Shown here piece by piece: positions 27,141 through 33,696 of a stretch of DNA of 33,696 bases. Position 1 is the stretch's first letter, and each line of letters starts with the position of its first letter. A program made the position numbers and the translations under genes. The notes under the pieces are model-generated. The model ran no database searches, was not told where the DNA came from, and saw only the letters and a program-made list of their open reading frames with translations. Source of the DNA: Nitrospirota bacterium (GTDB lineage: Bacteria; Nitrospirota; Thermodesulfovibrionia; Thermodesulfovibrionales; JdFR-86); contig JACQZC010000096.1 in the NCBI GenBank assembly GCA_016207905.1, positions 1 to 33,696 on the forward strand, given 5' to 3'.

Positions 27141-27235
27141 CTTTTCCCCCTTATGGTTTTTCTTCTATGGGTCATAGACCATTTTTGCTTCACCAAGAAT
27201 GTTCATTGTAGTATGGTTTTTAAATTTTCCCTCCA

Positions 27236-28057
27236 CTATAATGATACCTGCAAAACAAGAAAATAACCGTTAAAGTGATGCTTTATTTTGAAAATATTGA
27301 ATTGTCCCAGGTCAAAGACCAATTCTGCTTTATTCAGTATTTCTTTTTCTTCCTTCTCGTTGTGGCATGGTAGAATAAAATTCAGCGTATCATCCTTTAT
27401 TTCAGGGTATTTCTTTGAATTTAAAATATTTCCCTCTGCTTTTACTTCGGTCATAATTCTAAAACGCAATTTTACGGATGCTTTCTCTACATTTCTAACC
27501 TTACTAAAATTTTCTTGCTGAGAAAAAATGGTTAAAAGGGTTTGCTTAAACTTCTCTGAAATCTCTTTTCCACTCTCTTTTAATCGTTCTTCTAAAACTT
27601 GTGAAAAAGATTGGCTTATCAGATTCTCTATGCTAATTGTTTCAAAAAAGCTGCCATAGACAAGACAAATTTTTGTATGGTTCTTTTTTCTTCCTCTGAC
27701 AAGATAATACACATCTCTTACGGGCAATGAGAAAATCTCATTGCCAACTTCTTCCATTTGTTGCTTAATTATACTATTCTCTCCAGTAATAATCTCTTCA
27801 ACCTTTTTGCTTCGGGAAGGGATAGTCGAATTGAAGGATGAGACAGTGTAAGAATCGCTGTCTTTTAGCTCTATCAACTCACCACCTGTAAATATTTTTC
27901 TATCCGTATTAAGACGAATAGCCATATCTGGGAAAACACCATCATTTTTGCAGGACAATAGCTTCTTGTCAAATGAAAACTGGTCCAACTTTTTGGTTTT
28001 TCTTAAAAGATGTTTTTGCTGAACTAAAGAGTAAAAGAAATGATAAATGGAATACAT
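27236..28057 (-). CDS. Probable type II restriction endonuclease
   Basis: A 273-aa protein paired with a DNA methyltransferase; its start overlaps the methyltransferase stop (TAATG). A PD-(D/E)xK nuclease core is visible: PD at 43-44 (GVFPDMAIRLN) and E63-L-K65 in GGELIELKDSDSY, followed by SFNSTIPSRSKK. This layout is typical of type II restriction enzymes, though I cannot name the recognition site or family with confidence. The gene is clearly richer in A+T, lysine and asparagine codons than its neighbours, as expected for a transferred island. Cleavage of unmodified foreign DNA is the likely role, complementing the CRISPR system at the other end of the window. Confidence 0.8.
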   Translation of the reverse strand: MYSIYHFFYSLVQQKHLLRKTKKLDQFSFDKKLLSCKNDGVFPDMAIRLNTDRKIFTGGELIELKDSDSYTVSSFNSTIPSRSKKVEEIITGENSIIKQQMEEVGNEIFSLPVRDVYYLVRGRKKNHTKICLVYGSFFETISIENLISQSFSQVLEERLKESGKEISEKFKQTLLTIFSQQENFSKVRNVEKASVKLRFRIMTEVKAEGNILNSKKYPEIKDDTLNFILPCHNEKEEKEILNKAELVFDLGQFNIFKIKHHFNGYFLVLQVSL

Positions 28058-28944
28058 TATTCTCCAAACAATGTTAAAATTTCTTCTTTTTTTGATATAG
28101 CTGTGGCAAAATCAATATCCCATATCTTTTTCAGATTATCCGTATAAATATAATCCTTGTAAAAGCGAAGTGTGCTATCTGATTTGCTAATGCCTTTCAT
28201 ACGAGTTTTGATACACTTTACATTTTCTGAATCAAGCTCAATCCCGATAGATTTTCTTCCGAGTTGCTCGGCAACAACCAGTGTCGTTCCTGTGCCTGCA
28301 AATGGGTCTAATACGGTATCTCCAATCTTCGTGGAAGATAGAATTATTCTTAACAGGAGTGCTATTGGTGATTGCTGTTTGTGAAACCTCTCTCCACTTT
28401 CTTTTCTGATAGCTTCATCGCCTGCAAAATACCCTGCTGTTAGTTCGCGAATGTTATCCCATACATCTGTTAAGTAAACCCCATTTTCTCTTTCATGTTT
28501 GTAATTGGCAGGCAATGGTGGAGAAATTCGTAAGCGGTTGAAAACCCTTAAGGTTGTGCCTTTTGTAGCAAAAGCAATAACCTGATAATGTTTGCCAAAT
28601 TTGTTTGAACAAGGAACTGCAGAAGTTTTTTTCTTCCAGATGATAAGATTTTGAAATGTCCATCCTGATTCACGAAGACATTGCAAGACAAATTCCGTGT
28701 TTTTTTCTCTCTGCATAAAATAAATTGCTCCGCCATGAGATGTTATTTCATAAACACCTTTGCAAACTTGTTCCATCATTTGCCAGTATTCGTGTTCCGG
28801 TAAATTATCATTCCATGAATTGTATTCTTTATCCTGATTAAAAGGGGGATCTAAAAAAGTCAACCCGATGTTTTCGATCCCGAATATTTGGGATTCTGAA
28901 AGATACTTTAAGCAATCCCCCTGAAAAATCTTGTAATTACTCAT
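28057..28944 (-). CDS. DNA methyltransferase of the restriction-modification system (beta-class, probably N6-adenine)
   Basis: A 295-aa SAM-dependent DNA methyltransferase. From the ATG at 28944, the catalytic motif DPPF is at residues 32-35 and the SAM-binding DPFAGTGTT at about 213-221. This order (catalytic motif before SAM motif) defines the beta class, and DPPF with a following N suggests N6-adenine methylation. The segment HKQQSPIALLLRII before the SAM motif is typical. The open frame can be extended 10 codons upstream, but the internal ATG overlaps the stop of the 109-aa gene (ATGAGTAA) and begins at the family consensus (NYKIFQGDCLKYL). It protects host DNA from the adjacent endonuclease. 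Confidence 0.92.
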   Translation of the reverse strand: MSNYKIFQGDCLKYLSESQIFGIENIGLTFLDPPFNQDKEYNSWNDNLPEHEYWQMMEQVCKGVYEITSHGGAIYFMQREKNTEFVLQCLRESGWTFQNLIIWKKKTSAVPCSNKFGKHYQVIAFATKGTTLRVFNRLRISPPLPANYKHERENGVYLTDVWDNIRELTAGYFAGDEAIRKESGERFHKQQSPIALLLRIILSSTKIGDTVLDPFAGTGTTLVVAEQLGRKSIGIELDSENVKCIKTRMKGISKSDSTLRFYKDYIYTDNLKKIWDIDFATAISKKEEILTLFGE

Positions 28945-29266
28945 AATTCTCCCATTCAGATTGCTGCCTATCAATGTCCAGATTTTTTTCTATATAAGGC
29001 AAAAAATTCTTGTCAGAGAATAATTCATAGGCACGCTTACTGTATTTGTTTGCCTTTTTACGACTGAGCATCCAATCCGATTCCCAATACATCGATTCAT
29101 TTGAATCAATACCTAATTCTGATAAAATAACATTAATCGTAGTAATGAAAGATATTCTCCTTGTTTTTTTATGAATTGCTTTTATTGAAAAATGGTTGTT
29201 ATTGCAATTGCAATAACAGTTGAATATTTTATAATCATATCGAATTCCTTTTATTGAAGTTTTCAT
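28937..29266 (-). CDS. Unknown 109-aa protein at the head of the restriction-modification operon
   Basis: A basic, AT-rich gene whose stop overlaps the methyltransferase start. I recognise no domain. The N-terminal part has a cluster of cysteines and histidine (CYCNCNNNHF, about residues 17-26) that could bind metal, and a central WESDWMLSRKK segment. It does not look like the usual HTH controller protein. Candidates are a regulator or an accessory subunit for site recognition. The gene is first in the island, directly after a palindrome, and its translation is coupled to that of the methyltransferase. Confidence 0.6.
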   Translation of the reverse strand: MKTSIKGIRYDYKIFNCYCNCNNNHFSIKAIHKKTRRISFITTINVILSELGIDSNESMYWESDWMLSRKKANKYSKRAYELFSDKNFLPYIEKNLDIDRQQSEWENYE

Positions 29267-29294
29267 AACACAAAAATAATTAAGCTGATTTTAA

Positions 29295-29319
29295 TGTTGT
29301 TATACTACCACACTGTGGT
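29295..29319 (-). promoter_or_regulatory. Palindrome and -10-like box upstream of the restriction-modification operon
   Basis: A perfect 13-base palindrome with one central base (ACCACA-C-TGTGGT, 29307-29319) lies just upstream of a -10-like TATAAC on the minus strand, about 40 bases before the 109-aa gene. It could be an operator that times methyltransferase before nuclease expression. Function is inferred from position. Confidence 0.4.
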
Positions 29320-29343
29320 TTTTTATGCTTCATTTTCGGTCTC

Positions 29344-32575
<3,232 letters not shown>

Positions 32576-32580
32576 AGGAT

Positions 32581-32586
32581 ATTATA
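32581..32586 (-). promoter_or_regulatory. -10 box of the kdsB operon
   Basis: TATAAT five bases before the kdsB ATG on the minus strand. No good -35 is visible at 16-18 bases (the region reads GCGATTTT). It is one of several genes in the window with this exact spacing. Confidence 0.5.
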
Positions 32587-32638
32587 TAAAATTACTTAGG
32601 ATAAAATCGCCTTCTTCTTATTATATTTAAATTTTACC

Positions 32639-32734
32639 CTATCGTGTCTCGGTAGTAGATTTATATATATCATTTAGAGATTGTTGGGCCTGGGAATCAG
32701 CAGGGTTTAACTGCAATGCCATCTCATAATGCTT
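32639..32734 (-). other. Frameshifted remainder of the last TPR of the right-edge gene
   Basis: In a frame different from the upstream gene, about 31 codons (KHYEMALQLNPADSQ...DIYKSTTETR, stop at 32639) complete the interrupted TPR repeat. Either the genome has a real deletion or the sequence has an error here. Confidence 0.7.
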
Positions 32735-33696
32735 TATCAGTTAAGCCTTTTAACCTATATGCATTACCGAGATTATAATGTGCCTTAGAAAAGTGAGGCT
32801 TCAGCCTTAAGGCTGTCTCAAAGCATTTTATAGCTTCGGTAGCCAAGCCTTTAGCCCAATAAGCAAGACCGAGATTATTATATATATCTGCATTATTCGG
32901 AGTTAGCTGCAAAGTGATCTGAAATTGTTCTATTGCCTTATCATATAAACCTTTAGAACCATAAGCACTGCCAAGATTGTTATGCCCTATTGCTTTCAAA
33001 GGAGATTTTCTTACCACATCCTCCCATAAACTTATCTTGCTTTTCCATACAGTATTCCGATTATATGTGGCAGGTGAAAGCACAAGTGGCACCAAAGCCA
33101 AAAATGATAATATGGCTGTCTGCGTCTTCTTATTCTTAAGCCTTTCTGTAAATAGAAATGCCCCTGTTACTATGGCAGTAAACACCCCTATTGACGGCAA
33201 ATAAACCCTATATTCATTAATCACCATCGGTATTGGGATTATGCTTGACTCTACTGAAAGGGCTATGAAGAACCAGAAGATGCCAAAAGAGATAAGCCTT
33301 AATGTAGGATAAGACTTAGACCTCAAAAGTAGATAAAACGCAAAGACAAAGATAGATAAAAGAAATAAAAACGATAAAAAGACCTGAATGTCAAAAAATG
33401 AATGATATACAGGGTAGTCATAATATATATTCTGGGTTACCGGTAAAAATAAAAGCCTTATATATGTGACAATCACCCTTGATTGTGTAAGAAGATAATC
33501 CACCCTTGATATGCCCCCATAGCCTCTAGTTGCCGACTCTATCCCACTTATTATCTCTCCAACAGGCTTATCGATGCCTATAAGAGTAAGGGGAATAATA
33601 AGCATAGTTAAAAGAAATGGGATAAGCCATAAGACCCTCTTTGCAATTGTGCCTTTAAAGAAAAAGAATTCATAAAGGGTTATGACAACTGGAAGG
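32724..33696 (-). CDS. TMTC-like TPR membrane protein, partial, with C-terminal frameshift
   Basis: The gene enters from beyond the right edge: the frame is open through 33696, so the ATG at 33605 is only internal. The visible part has about six hydrophobic helices, a segment typical of TMTC-like proteins (INEYRVYLPSIGVF) and about three TPR repeats (AIGHNNLGSAYGSKGLYDKA, then IYNNLGLAYWAKGL and AHYNLGNAYRLKGL). The frame stops in the middle of the last TPR (GLTDKAL, stop 32724-32726). In another frame the missing end continues perfectly as HYEMALQLNPADSQAQQSL and ends at 32639, so an 8-bp loss has probably cut the protein short by about 30 residues. Paralogue of the gene at 11505-13106. Confidence 0.8.
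   Translation of the reverse strand, partial: LPVVITLYEFFFFKGTIAKRVLWLIPFLLTMLIIPLTLIGIDKPVGEIISGIESATRGYGGISRVDYLLTQSRVIVTYIRLLFLPVTQNIYYDYPVYHSFFDIQVFLSFLFLLSIFVFAFYLLLRSKSYPTLRLISFGIFWFFIALSVESSIIPIPMVINEYRVYLPSIGVFTAIVTGAFLFTERLKNKKTQTAILSFLALVPLVLSPATYNRNTVWKSKISLWEDVVRKSPLKAIGHNNLGSAYGSKGLYDKAIEQFQITLQLTPNNADIYNNLGLAYWAKGLATEAIKCFETALRLKPHFSKAHYNLGNAYRLKGLTDKAL

Noticed and set aside
27155-27185. Hairpin followed by T-run as terminator after the restriction-modification genes
   Set aside because: The stem has a bulge and the T-run is on the plus strand, opposite to the direction of the genes.

Overview
The window looks like part of a bacterial chromosome. It is Gram-negative, because it carries nearly the whole KDO pathway for lipopolysaccharide. 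It probably comes from an anaerobe with sulfur metabolism, because it carries a QmoC-type membrane subunit next to a proton-pumping pyrophosphatase. Gene style (short intergenic gaps, ATGA overlaps, moderate GC) and content fit a Nitrospirota/Thermodesulfovibrio-like lineage, but that assignment is an inference. Almost all genes lie on the minus strand; only an HTH-like gene and a PfkB kinase are on the plus strand.

Region 1 (1-4.95 kb) is a compact type V CRISPR-Cas locus, read on the minus strand as cas1-cas2-cas4-cas12. The effector has about 686 residues, keeps all three RuvC acidic residues and a CxxC/CxxC zinc ribbon, and looks very TnpB-like. Upstream of cas1 there is no ordinary array. 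Instead, two identical 30-bp CRISPR-type repeats lie 345 bp apart. The interval holds a promoter and two overlapping genes for tiny membrane proteins (66 aa and 32 aa). This repeat-bracketed cassette is the most unusual object in the window. Next to it are a nested hairpin that could be a tracrRNA or anti-repeat element, and two clusters of REP-like palindromes.

Region 2 (4.95-16.2 kb) starts with the HTH-like gene, whose consensus promoter is flanked by an 11-bp inverted repeat, and a PfkB-family kinase. A minus-strand cell-envelope and repair operon follows: murA, uvrC, a TMTC-like TPR membrane protein, a YfhO-like giant membrane protein, a GT2 glycosyltransferase, wecB and a secreted coiled-coil protein.

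Region 3 (16.2-20.8 kb) is a small energy operon (qmoC, a CBS protein, hppA) ending in a strong terminator. qmoA and qmoB are not next to qmoC. Upstream lies an internally deleted IS256-type element.

Region 4 (20.8-33.7 kb) is a long minus-strand run: a partial TMTC/TPR gene with a frameshift, then kdsB, pyrG, kdsA, an AT-rich restriction-modification island, an EF-Tu domain-2-like protein, kdsD, kdsC, pgsA, plsY, a TPR/zinc-ribbon membrane protein, a PATAN/pseudopilin-like fusion and queC. The restriction-modification island interrupts the KDO gene set.

A pattern that recurs across the window is a -10 box ending five bases before the ATG (cas1, the 66-aa gene, murA, kdsB; eight bases for pfkB). 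It suggests that leaderless transcripts are common in this organism. No tRNA or rRNA genes were seen.
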